DNA from: Ananas comosus
Taxonomy: Eukaryota > Streptophyta > Magnoliopsida > Poales > Bromeliaceae
Length of the DNA stretch: 64,000 nucleotides
NCBI RefSeq assembly: GCF_001540865.1
Contig: NC_033645.1
Coordinates: 3,652,773 to 3,716,772, forward strand
Reading direction: 5' to 3'
Position 1 is the first letter of the stretch. The number at the start of each line of letters is the position of its first letter. Of this stretch, positions 37,151 through 50,900 are shown in pieces. The translations under genes were made by a program, and so were the position numbers. The notes beneath the pieces are model-generated. The model worked only from the letters and a program-made list of their open reading frames with translations, was not told the DNA's origin and made no database searches.

Positions 37151-38600
37151 ATTGGGCCTCGAAGAAGAAGCGGCGAAGGCTCGGGTCGCGACTCGTGACC
37201 CGTCGCGTGTTTACTGTTTATTTACCAACAGAAAATAGGGAAGGGGGAGGGGGGCGAGGTGCGATCGACAATCCGCACCACGGAACGCCACCAGTTTTAC
37301 TGCACGGGTTGTGCGGGTCCCCGGTTGCGAATTAGAAAAAAAATAATAATAATATTTGTACACTTTAAAATACGATGTATGATTTATATTTTTTTCTCAT
37401 CCAAGAAAGTATACTAAATTTTATTTTACTATTAATAATACAAAAAATACTCAACAAAACACGAACTAATTATTGGCCCTGGGATGAAGAACTGTTATAT
37501 TCTCTTTTTTTAGTGTGTATACAGTTATATTGCTCTTTAAAAAAATAACACCTTTCTATTCTATTTTAAAGTATATGTATTTTAAATATTAAGATATAAA
37601 TTTTACTAATATTGTAGGTGTATGGTTAACCTTGCTCTCCAAATTAAAGCGTAAGGAAATTAATTAAGAAACTTAAAAATTCTGCGGTAAAAAAATTATT
37701 TTCACATGCACACCCTTCAAAGCCGTGCGTTTTAACTTGTCTTTTAAAGTGAGAGTTATTTGAGATGTCCTCTACAAGGTTTCGGAATTTCAGCTTCTAG
37801 ATGTGTATTTTTGAAAAGAAGTACTAGTGTTCGGTTTCTCACGTAGTATAATAGTATCCTTCGTGATTTTCACTTGGATAGGGACAAAAAAAAGTGAAAA
37901 GGACAAAATGAAAAAACAAAAAGAAAGTAAATTATTCCTTTCATTATTTATTAAATGAAACCGAAGAAAAGAGAAGAAAACAAATTTACCTTCTAAAAAA
38001 AAACTTGCACGGAATGTTGTTTTTTTTTTAAAAAAAATTCTTTTCTTAAATTTCGATCCAAACAAGATAAACAATTCTCTGACAACATTATTTTCTGTTC
38101 TCTCTCTTTCTACCATCCAAAAGAAGGACCAGAGGTCTTGCTGTAAGAAGCATGTAGACAACTTACACAAGCACCAACCATAAGAAAGGAAAAACAAAAC
38201 AAGACAAAACTTATCTGCCATCATAGAAATGCTAGATTGCAAATAATTGGCTAGTATACGGATGGATGATGAATGGCTCCAAAAAGAACAAACGTAAAAC
38301 CCAAAGGTTTTCGATGTCGGGCGTGTATGTGTGTGTGTATATATATTTGAGGGTAAAAGGGGAACGTGGTGATTCCCCATATCAAAAATATGATGATTTT
38401 GTACTAATAGACAATAGCAAGATTCTGAAGTTCCAACTTGGGTAATTTGCTCCTCATACTTAAAACACACAACAACATTTGATTGGTTTTTTTTACCCCT
38501 CCAAATATTTGCTGCAGCAGGTCGATCATGCATATTATTCATGCTGCATAAAAGGACAGTTTTATGCTCGAGATGTGTTATACATGAATGAATATTCAGT
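37151..38600. other. Spacer between SUVR5 promoter and SAPS gene 3' end
   Basis: The longest unexplained frame is 37790-38542 on the minus strand (250 codons). It is made largely of phenylalanine-, serine- and lysine-rich low-complexity stretches that arise from T/A-rich DNA, and no domain was recognised. A short GT/AT microsatellite lies near 38325-38347. Confidence 0.45.
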
Positions 38601-38980
38601 CCAATAGAAGCAATGAATAAATGAAATTATCATTAATTCTCAGCTAAGAGTCATGCTACTCTGGTAACATAGTAGTCTGCAGTACATCTCGGCTTTCCAA
38701 GGTTTCAGTTCTTGTCATTTTTCATTGTCATTCCACGGTGACGACAAGACTCCCAGGCAAGAGCAGCATGGATAACACATGAAGATCCCTACACTGGAGA
38801 AGAAAAACAATAACAAACAAAGATTTCATAGTCAACAATTCCCTACAGGGTAAAGTTATATTCTGATACAGTACGAGGACAGCATCTGCTGCCAGATGTA
38901 CCTCCAAAACAATTTTACTCCTACTTTACATATGTACAACACTTACTCTCAAAAATATATCTATCATTAACGAATTGAAA

Positions 38981-41900
38981 TTACTCCTGAACAATACCCA
39001 TCTCTGGCTCGACACACCAATGGGCCTGGTTGAAATCCACAATTTCGTCAACTGGTGCCCCTATTTGTGGCATCGTCAGAACAATTTTCCTCTTCAAGGC
39101 ACTGCTTATACCTCCAATATCCATGCCTTCTTCTAGAGCCTGCTCCACAGCCCTTCCTACTCCCTCCATATCCACTCCCACAAACTCTGCATCCGCTTCA
39201 AATAAACAAGGCAACTTACTCTCTTCAATTTGTGCGGATTCTCTAGATGGTAGATCACTGGAACCATCCTCTAACACCTGAATGTCAGATGGCTGATGCC
39301 AACCAACCCATTCAGGCAGCGGTTGATCACTAAACAAGTCTTCATTCTCAGTTGTATCAAACTGGAACAGGCCAATGTCATCATCTTCGAAATGAGGCTT
39401 TCTTGCATCAGTTGGCCCACTGAGTCCATTTGCTGTATCAATCTTGGGACAAGAGCAGCTCAAAGAGCACCCACTGGGAGAGACCGCATTTTTGACCTGC
39501 TGCTCCGATCTCACTGCCACAACACTGGTTGCTCCGCTGAGATTAATATCATTCATCTTACCAAGAACAGAAGTGCTCATAGTCTCCGCAAGACTATCTT
39601 CTTGGAAAGCGAACCAGTTTGAATTAGTAAAAATACAGCTGCTTCCAAAAATACATTTGAGGTGAAATTAAAACTTAAAAGCTTGAAATGGAGATGATAT
39701 TGATCTTGAATAGCAAATTCCAGTAGAGTATACCTCTGATGATCACCCCCAAGCCTTAAGGAAGAGATGATAACTTTGGTTGTGTCCTCATGGTACACAT
39801 CCTGAACAGTCAGAACATGGAGTGCCCAGAATGTGACAGAGAATACTCAAACTGTCAGCTGCTTTACTGATACAGCCAAAACAACTAATACATGCTTCGC
39901 ATGCAGGATGATAGTTAATCATGTAACAGTGCATTCCTACTTGATCAAATGATAGCTTAGCCTAGCATTGGCAAATACAGTTTTTGAACCTGTTGTATAT
40001 CTCCAGATTCATAAACATTTATGAAGTGAATCTCTAAGTAAGACAAAATATCTCCAGATTCATAAACATTTATGAAGTGAATCTCTAAGTCAGACAATAT
40101 ATTGTATGGCTATGCATATCTTGGATAACAAAATTCACTTACTTAAGGAGAGTAAATCATAATAGATATCTGAGAAGATTCAGATAGATGACATCATACA
40201 AGAGAATTGGTGATTTAATTTAGAGGTAGGGCTCTCAAGAACTATGCCAAAGAATCCGATGTAACGAGATAATCATATGGTAGCACACTAGCATTAAATA
40301 AACATCAAGCATCAGCTGACTTATACCTCACTTCTATTTTCAAAAGAAAATGTACCAATGATTGATAAATTAACTGAAATGGTAAAATAGGCACTAAATG
40401 AACAACCAAATCTAGTATAAACCATCCACTTACCTCGTCATCTTGATCAAGTGATCCATTGGCCTGAAAAAAGGAATTACCATCTCATAAATCATAGATA
40501 CTGAAAGACACAAGCAGAGAACTTAAATTACCATAACGAACACACCATCCTAAGTGCGATAAATATCACCTCTTTTCTGTTGTCGCTTTCATAGACGTTG
40601 TTCCTAAAGGCCTCACTCAGATTATTAGCTAAGGCAGTAATATCGTAATCACTGTCATGAAGTTCATCATCATCGCTGTCTCTTGTCCTTTCCTGCAACA
40701 TTGTTGGGCGGCTGCAAGTAATAAATAAAATTGCTACATCAACTAGATGGATGTTTCAAACAGCTGAGAAGAGATCTTTATAGAAATTCATCTTAATTTC
40801 CAATTAATAAGCAGGTTCTTGAGCAACTTATCGTAAAGCATCAAAACAGTTCATTTTGTTAAACATAATGACTAATTTAAAGTAAATTCAAGTGTGGCAG
40901 TAGATATTTCACCAAGCATCAATATAGTAGTAATTTCTTGCAGCACGGCACATACCCACAAGTCCAGTGATTGATGTTTTCAACAGTATTTCTTTCATGC
41001 AATACATAACTTAGCCAATCAAGCCACTCCCCAGATTCCTACAGAAGCACAAGGATACAGCTAATAAAAGATCTGAGAACCTAATTATGTGGACATTCAA
41101 GCATTCCTCACTGTTTAGAGATATTATTAAGAAAACTGACAGTTACACTAGTTCTGTTCATGAGCAACACTAGTCACGCCTAAAGTGAAAAATTAACACT
41201 CTGCAATTATAAAGGGCAATCATTAAGATTTAGGTAGCTGCTTCGAAAATATTCCCCAACCTATCAACCTAAAAACTTTATCAAGCACCTTTGCATGATT
41301 AGCAAGTGATCAAAACAAGAAAAAAGAGTACATGGTACCTGTAACTAAACAGAATCATGATGCTTTTGTAATTATGAAGCATGAGCTCAATATTTGCTTT
41401 CCAAGTGCATGTTAAAGTTGAATTCTCCAATGGGCAGTTGAAGCAACTATTAACAACCATATTTGTTAAACATAAATATAATTTCTACTCAAAACACTCT
41501 TCCCGCATAAAATTATTATGACTGATGAGCTCACACCTATTTTAGTAGGTATTCTTATATAAAAGGTTACCAACCAACAAAGATATTGTGTTTCTCAAAT
41601 AGTATGATATGAAACATATGTAACTTGACCCAGCTCCAAAACTAACCATTTTAAACATATTTTCTATGAATTGATTTAAGTACTTGCTCTGTATTAAGCT
41701 GACTACAGACATTAATCCATTCATCAAAAGTTTGAATCTACCACGAGCTCTTCCTTCATAGCGCGCTTTTATTCAGATCACAAAGTTTGCCAAGTAGAGT
41801 AATAGAGCAAAGCAACAACAGAACGAAAATTGTAAATAGCATCAGACTGAGTTTAAGTTCTCTCATCTTAGCGGTAGCTGGATGTCGATCTCCACATTCA

Positions 41901-44900
41901 ACATTATCATGAACCCCACTCCTTTTGTATCTAACACTTCAAACTTCGACTAAGGTTGCATATAGTTATCGACACTTTTTTTTCTTATTCTCTCCTGATA
42001 TGAGAAATAAATAGAAATAACCATTCTAAACAGTTAAGATATCATAGCCACCAGACGATACTTCCCATGCCTTTCATTAATCTATCTCAAACTTCATCCT
42101 TTTTATACTCGTAAGAAAGATCAGGAGAATATTTATCAGTTTATAAGAAAAACAAAGCTAAGCAACTAAATGTCTAACTGAAAGCATGCTTCATAGAGCA
42201 GAAAATGCTAACCAACAAGACAATTGACAAAATATAAACCTGCAGATATGCCTGAACATGATCATTGCTGATACCCAGCTGGGTAAGTTTGTTACATATT
42301 CGTGAGATGTGTCCAATGTGCCCAGCCCGCGGTGGTTTTCTTCCAGCAGCGGGAATCGTCACCTGTAAAATTGAAAGGAGCAAAAATTTCTCAGCACCAA
42401 GTATTACGAAAAAAATGGCATGTGATGCATCATGCACCGGAAAGATAGAGTTACTCACAGGATTTGAATCAGAGAGTAATGGAGTCTTATCTGCATTCAA
42501 AAACTTCCTGATAATATTACATTCAGCAAAAAGATGATCGATGATGGCACTACGATTGCTCTCTAGGCATGCCATTATCAATTTCTCAACATGATGGTGC
42601 AGAAAATTATTGAATGGATACCTGTTCATAAAATTAATAGCATATAGCATAATTAGCGTAACACCAACACAGAGATGCTAGAAAAACTTATGAAAATGTA
42701 GCTTACTTGAAAAACAGATCCAGAATTTTCTGGATAACACCAGATTTAATTATTTGCAAATCAGAGGCTTCATAACCAGTCTCTAATAACACTGTCACAA
42801 ACTCAACAATCTGGAAATACAACACCAAAAATGTCAAAAGATTACTTTTCTATGAAAAGCCGACAAGACCGAAGTATATGACTCAACAAATCTACTTGTG
42901 TAAATTACAGTTTTAGTCCCTAAAATATTACTTAAGTTTCATGATGGTCCCTAAACTTTAATTTATCACATTCGGAGTCTTCCCATCTTAGTCCTCCATC
43001 TGCTTCTATCGCTTGGGAGATGGAAATCTGAGATAGCATGCCAACTCACTATTCGGAAGCTTGTGAGTCACTGTTTCCAATAAAAATAATGCATAATTAC
43101 CATATTGATCAATAATAGAGACATTTGAAGGCGTTATGATGCAAATTAAGGAGACTTTTGACAAGAGCGCATAAATTAACAGGCTCAGAAAAGTGGCTTG
43201 GCGTGCAATGTCAAATTTCCATCTCTTCATGCAACAGAAGAAAGCGGCGGGACAAAGATTAACGTTTCAAGAGCTCAAGCTCCAAAATGAAACAAATCAA
43301 AGTTAGGGACCAAACGAATTTCAAACAACAGTTTTGTGAATAATTACCTAATATCTGCTATCTACTTTATTTCCAAGTTTTGCTAAAAGAGAAAATATGA
43401 GGAAGTACATCTGATAAACCCAAATATGTGTAACAGATGTTTATCATTTTATAGCATAATATCCAATAAAGTGGTTAATGGCCAAAGTTTTTCACATTGT
43501 TATCATTATAAGTTCCTGCAACTAAATATGAGTTAGATAACACGATGGTAGCTGTAGCAAAATCCATACTATTAGACGATGTTTCCCAAGTGGAGGATGC
43601 AGTTCACCATAACTAGTACAGAGAGTGTTCCCATCAGATGAGACATTCAAAAGTTCTAGCAAATCACCTGCAAATTATAGGATTAGTAAAGGCGAATAGA
43701 AATCTATTATCTATATTACAGTTCCTAGCAAAGGATTTAAGTGCCACGGCATGGAATCGGCGAGAGCTTGCTGGCACGGTATAGCACGCTGCGTGCCATG
43801 CAGTGTCGAGTGTGCCAGTCACAAAAATATCTGTGTGCCGACAGACACACTACAACATGAAATATTTATTTTATTTGGCATCAATATATTCTAATTGCTT
43901 ATTATATATCTTTATCAAATCTTTTGCACTTTATTGAGATAATTACTTGCTAATTTTAAAGAAAAGAGAATGATGAGCCGTGCTATCAATATGGAGGTTG
44001 TATTATGTTGATATCTTCTCAGCATAGTACGACACTGCAGGCATAGTCCGTGCCAATAGACACTTAAAATCTTGCTCGTAGCAAATGTATGATATAGGGT
44101 TGAGCATTTAGGAGACTAACTTGGGTCATTTTACATATAACAAAAAGCAATGTCTATAAAACTATTGAAAGCAAACAGATGAGCCAATAATAAAAGTTAT
44201 TTTCACACTAATAAGTAAAAAAGATTATAAAGCTGTGCACAATATATTTAAATGAAATAATAGAGATGTACACAACACACCGTGTAAAAATGATAAAGAT
44301 GCAAGCTGATGGCATTACAATTCCTGCAAGATGCTAAAATAACAATAGCCATAAGGTGCTTCAGCCACAATATTCCCAAGCAATATCTTTCAAGGCATGT
44401 AATGGCTGGCAACTTGTAACATGCACCCCGGTGTATAACATAATATGCACCCTGGTGCATAACTATCAGACCCATTACACCCAAAAAAAAAGGATTGACA
44501 GCTGCAAGGAGATTCAGCATAACTTAATGCAATAGACAAACTATATGAACCAAAGTGTACAATATCATTCTTGAACCAATGAAAGGAGATGTTTCCACCA
44601 TATCAGATATCTAAATTGAGTTTCTGGGTTGATAAGGATACAGAGGGTGATGTAAATGCATCAATTAACAGCCACATACTGGGACAATATAAATTAATAA
44701 CTAGTTTAAAGCACCAAAATGGATAAGCTGCAGCAAGCAGTTGGACATTTACAGATTAGAGATCTGCAGGCTAACACTTTTTTTTAGTTATAGAACAGTA
44801 CCCCTAAGTGATAGAAAAATGCAGTGCCTGTTTCTTTATAAATATCTCTAGGATAATCGCTTAAATATCCGCTATCCGAAGTTTTTAAGACAGTATAATA

Positions 44901-47900
44901 TTCAGAGGAAAATAAAAGGCAGTCTAGCTTCAGGTACTTGAGCTTTGGGTCCCAAACAACAACTTCGACCATCCAGTTTCATTCCCCGATAAAGCAGTAC
45001 AGATAGCCCTTGCTATTGATAAATAAAATCATATATCCTTACATTAACAGAATTGTACTCTTTCAAACCTGATTGCTTCCATCCACAATCAAGTAAAACA
45101 AGCCAGTCAACAAGGTAAAGCAACTACTATAATAGGGGGCCTTGAATAGACACAATTCTGCAGGTCATTGAACATTACGGTGGATAGCATAGAGGATCTT
45201 CATACATACCCAATTTTGATAGCATAGCGCATATGGTCTCAAAATTGATATGAACAGAAGATTCATACAAGTGCTGACTTCTGAGGGAATGGAAGAAACC
45301 ACTTGAAGAAGGCTTTTTAGGATCCAACAAGGCAATGCACACTGAAAGAGAGTGAATTAGAGCAGATTTCGATGGTGAATGTTCCAGGGCATGACCAAAT
45401 ATCCTGTGAATAAAGCTGCACAGAAAAATACAATAAATTAGCACTTATATCAAACAGATATATTGCAGCACGTACGATTGCGGGAAGGGTAGTTAAAGGC
45501 AGTACTTTTGGCTGGAAAGCTTGGCTGCTAAAGCTGATGGTGCATTTTGAATTATGATGCAAAGTACTTCCGCCGCATTCGCATGTTCTTCTGGTGTACT
45601 CTATAGTCGCAGGAAAATGAGTACATAACAGGAGATCAACCTCTAAGTAAATACAATAATAGATATATCAAAACCAAAGAACACGAGGCCTACATTTCTT
45701 CAGTTATAAAAAAAAGAGTTGTTTTAAAACTATCTAGAAGAAATTCACTCGGGTAAACATAGAAGTTGCAGATATCCTCATCTATTCATCCTTTTTAACT
45801 TAAAAGGCGATCCTAGCTATGCAATTGTCAGCAACAGACTCAACATGTGCCTCACATGTTTCAATATGTATAGCCAATGACCAAATAGTATGCTAAAATA
45901 CATCGATACAAAATTTAAGTGCTAATTCTTCTCCAAGCTAAATCCAAATAAGCCAGATTATATGTTATTATTCTCCAAGCTAAGTCCAAATAGGCCAAAT
46001 TATATGTTAATGCGCTCCAATATTACCTAAGGATCTAAGCAAGCTTATAAGTAGTGCTGATGATCCGCTTGATGTTTAGTTGAAGGTTAGAATATAGAAC
46101 GAAATGGACGAAAAAGAGAGAAAAGATAGGACAATTCTTTAAGTAGATCGTAAGATGCGAGGCTGTTAAGCAGGACATTCTTTAAGAGATGAGATAATGT
46201 TAAGCAAGACAATATCAGAGGCTGTTAGAGAAAGTGTGATGTCCAATTGGACAAAGGATATAAGCCTTGAGTAGAATTTTGTCAAAGACATTTTGGGAAG
46301 TCCGTTTCACTTCTTAGAATTAGTAGCAGCATTTACTCCTTATGGAAGGGAATAAATAGAAACAAGGAATACTTTTGAAACAATTAACATTTTTACATGC
46401 CAACAATTCCACCGACATTCAGCTAAAGTAAGATAAGAACCTGAAAACTGAGATATTCAACAATACTATATTTAGCAATAATCTTATGAGTAGCAAGCAA
46501 ACCAACCATAAGAACAAAAATTTAGAATAATACTTATTCAGTAATTTATCTTATGAGCAGCAAGAAAATCAACCATGAAGAGGTAAAAACCTGAAAGACT
46601 TAACAAAATATCTAACAACCAAAAGTACATATCAGGACTGCACAAAACAGAAGGCAAGCATTGTTGAACTTACCGAAGGACATAATTTATCGACAATCAT
46701 GTCAAGAAGATTGGTATCAGCTAACCACTGCATGACATCAACGGAGTTTGGATACATATGATCCTCACCACCGACTAGACGAACCAAAATCTGTTATCAA
46801 AATTCAAAAACAAACGAGAATAAAAACTGATCTACGTCAAGAAAATGACATGTTCAAAATTCGAAATAATGTCAAAAGCATATTGACTAGCAAGACTCAA
46901 AATGCTTAACTACCATGAGGCAATAAGATAGGTTTAACACAATTTTCTGACGAAAAAGTACCATTTTGTAGAATAATGAGATAAGGCAGCATTATGGCAG
47001 GTAGACAAAGTAGACAAATAGGAAAGCTCCCATTAATAGCACATCAAGCTTACCTCAAAAATATAATTTTCATGGTGTTGGTAATAACAGCAAATCACTA
47101 ATTAGTCCAACTTAGTACCAAATTTAGTAACAGATTAGAACACAAAAAGACAAGAATGACTTGGAATTACCAACCTCCATGATTGACGTTATGCCAATCA
47201 AATCTACCAACTTGCGAAATATAGCCTCATGGGTCTAGCATGGAAACAAAGTAGACGTCAATAATATATATTAAAAAAAATTTATTTTGACATCAACTGA
47301 AGAATTTGACCATAGAAAGTTAAAAACCATAACAGTAAAATAAAAGAGCCACTTTTGCCAAAGTTGTGAACCCCTCAGCCTTATGGCAAAGAAGGAAAAT
47401 TCTGTCTTAATTAGCATATTGCTTTGCTATGAGCCTATGGTCCAGCTCTGACAATGTCACCGGTTGGGTGTCTCTCCTTTTCAATTAGAAAGTGCATTTT
47501 CTTCAGTTCCTCCGACACTAAATTGGACTAACTATTTAAAGCTCATTAATTTTCTCCAAACTTCATATCAATGAAAGGATGGAAGGAAGAGGGGTCTCAT
47601 TCATAGACAATGTAGTCCAGAAAGTCCCAATCTAATGCAACTCAAAAACAAGGAATCAGTATCCTAAAATGGTTTGAAATCCCAAAGTAAGAAACTAATC
47701 TCTGTGGGAAACACTTTCCTTAGGAGAGTCCCAGTTGCCCACAGATCTAGGTTTATTAACCAAGTTCCAAGGTGCTAGACTGGTTGAGCCAACATGCTGA
47801 ACTTGGTTGACAGCCGAATGCTGGTTGATGAATTCAACTTAAGTTCATACTCATAAATGCCTCTTAATTCAGGAAAATCTCCACCCATAATGAAGTCTTA

Positions 47901-50900
47901 GTTAATCACATTTGATGCTTTCCAAATAAGTGATCATGTGATAGAGTTCTCTTAAGGAATTTTTGAATAGACCAACCGAAAAAACTCAAACAAATGTCAA
48001 TTTGTCCATTGGGATTAGTTTGTATTTCAACAAAAGCATAGTAGTGAACTAATACCAACATCGCAAGTAAGAGTTCAACAAAAAGCACATGGAATTTCCA
48101 ATATTGTGCCTAATCTAAGAAATACAAGGATAAAGCACAAGAGAATAATTAACAGAATTAACTTGGAGCTATAGACCATAAATCAAGGATTGCCTATGCC
48201 GCCTGTGCTGCCTCATGCCGCCCATGCTGAACCGTGCTTAGGCCCTGCCGACACGTGGAACAGGGTTGTGCTGACACCAATACCATATCAACAAAAGAAG
48301 TCTTTTTTTGCAATTTTTGGGATCTTTTTGAGTTTTTTTAATGTTAAAGTTGTACAAAGTTTTGATTCATACTTAAAATATATAGATCTTTTAAATCTAC
48401 AAACCTTTGGAGCAACCTATGAAGCATGGATACTTCAATTTTCATGCCGTATCCGTATCGGATACGTATCGGATACCGATACGCGCTCGATACGCGCCCG
48501 ATACGTGTCCGATACGGGAATGAAGTATCCGGCATTTTTAAAAAATAAAAAAATATCGGATACGGCTCGAATATGTGAGGGATACGGGGGGATACGGGGG
48601 GGACACGGCCAGGTTCTTTTTTGGTCTAAAATAATTGAAACTTAAAATTTTTTTAAAAGCTCACGTCCAAACCTATTGGAAAGAAGGAAAAGAGTGAGAA
48701 AAACACCAATATCTGTTCAATTTGTCATTTCATCTATCTTTTTGTTCTTGAATGGTAGAAGGCGCTCCCTCTCATTCTATCTTCACACAGTATTTACTCT
48801 CTTCCATCTAATTTGTCAACCTAGTATTAAGCAACAAAGGCTATAGAAAATATGATTTTTTTTTCCTTCTCTATTAAATTGTTAGCATATTTTTTTATTA
48901 CTATTTTAATAATAGAACTAACAAATCAGACATATATATTGAATGGCTAATTATCTAGTTTGTGCGACTATATATTTATTGTTATCATTTGATCAAGTTG
49001 AATGATAGTTGGTTTGATACTTTTTGAATTATTATTTTATATGATTGATTATCTTTTTTTATGAACATATGTAGAATAATTATACAAGTTAATGCATATT
49101 AGAATATATTCCTTAATATAGTCTAGATATTCTAATTGTTCTTAATATATCATTACATATAATCAACATACATTTAAATATATTTAAAATAATATTTTAT
49201 TTAAGTATATTCCGCGTATCGTATCCTAGAAGTTTTAGAAATTGCCGTATCACCGTATCCGTATCGTGTCGTATCCGTATCCCCGTATCCGTATCTGTGC
49301 AACATAGGGAGCAACTAGTAAGTTTCATAACATAATAAGACCAACTTTTAGTGAAAAAAATACAAACAAGAAGATATCCTCCAATTTCTTTTATCTTTTA
49401 TTTCTAGTGAATTTGCCCACGGCAGTGTTTTCCTATAATGTTTTATCCAATTATGACTTTAATTTTGGTTTCATGCATATACTTTCATACTATATATATT
49501 TTCTTTTTTTCAGTTTAAGATGTTTGCGTGTAAGACATAATACATAAAATATTTTATATCAATTTGAAATATTAGAACACTCTAAAAAACTCAATTTTCT
49601 TAAAATTTCAATAAAAAAGCCCAAGCCAATGTGTGCCAATGTGCCGGTGGCGTATGGGGGGCGTGCCAACATTGGCTCTCTTGGTGCCACTGTGGCATGC
49701 CGTTGGCACAACGTCACGGCCGTGCCAGTGGCACAACAATCCTTACTATAAATAATCAAACAGAAGTTTCTTGAAAGTACCATCCCTATCAAGTTATGTC
49801 TGATTTTTCTTGTTTTGACAAGCTTAAAGCTAATAGTATCGATCCTTTCTTAATCGAGTGTCAATAACAACACAAGTGAAGAAAGTTGGGCATCCCTACA
49901 ATAAATATCATATGTCAAAATGTGCTTAGGATAGGAAAAAAAAGGGTATTAGGAGAAGCTACCTCTTCCAAAGGTGCTTGCCATAAATAATATGCAAACC
50001 TCAGTTATGGAAGTAAAAACTTATAATTCTTCCTGGACCAGACCTATTGAACTCTTCATTCGGGCAGAGATGGTAGCAAAGCTTACCTTGACATATTTCA
50101 TAAGTGAAGTCATCTTCCGTGACATTAGGCAGATAACAACCTGGTAACAATAAGAAGGTTTACTAATCAGCCATCAAACATAGCACATAACAACTCCAGA
50201 GGTTCTCAGCAGTGAAGAACTCTACAGTTAGGGAAGAATTATAAGAAATTTTGAGTTGAATTCTAAGAAAATTCGAGTTTCTGACAACCTTGCTGAAGTA
50301 CCCAGCTAGTATTGAATTATGTGTGTGATTAAGTTCAAGAAAGGAGAAAAGCATGTTCATCAGCTGCAACAGCAAATTATCAGTTAGCAGCAAAATCTTC
50401 AATACAGACCAAAAAAGAAGATAAGGAGCAAGATTAAATCAGACCGCCTAGAATGCTTACCTCCTCATCCTCTACCAATGTCTTAAGAATGACATCTATC
50501 TCACAAGTAAATATCTCACAAGCAATGAAAGGGAACCTTGATCGCAGGATAATTAGAAAAAGTAAGCCAGATTAAATTTCTTCTGAAAACTGAAGATTGA
50601 GCTAAAAACAAAAGGGTAAAGCAGCAGACAAAGAGATATATTCTAACTAATGCAACTTACTTGAAGGCTCTCTTGTTGTCAGCATCTTCAGGAGCATCTT
50701 CAATAATAAACTGCAGCAACTGTTCTACCTGAGCTCTCTCTCCAAGACTGAAGAAAATTAAAGCACATTCATAGTGATGAGACCAGTGACAGTGATAAGA
50801 TTGTTTCAAGCAATTAAGAGTTGGAAGGGGAAAGAAACATAAAAAAGAACAGTACAGTAAATCTAACAATCGTCTTCAAAAAATTCTAACTGTACAGTAA

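Noticed and set aside
48190..48645. 151-codon plus-strand frame
   Set aside because: Lies inside two nested transposable elements, and its repeated Arg/Asp/Tyr pattern comes from the cgtatcc repeats.
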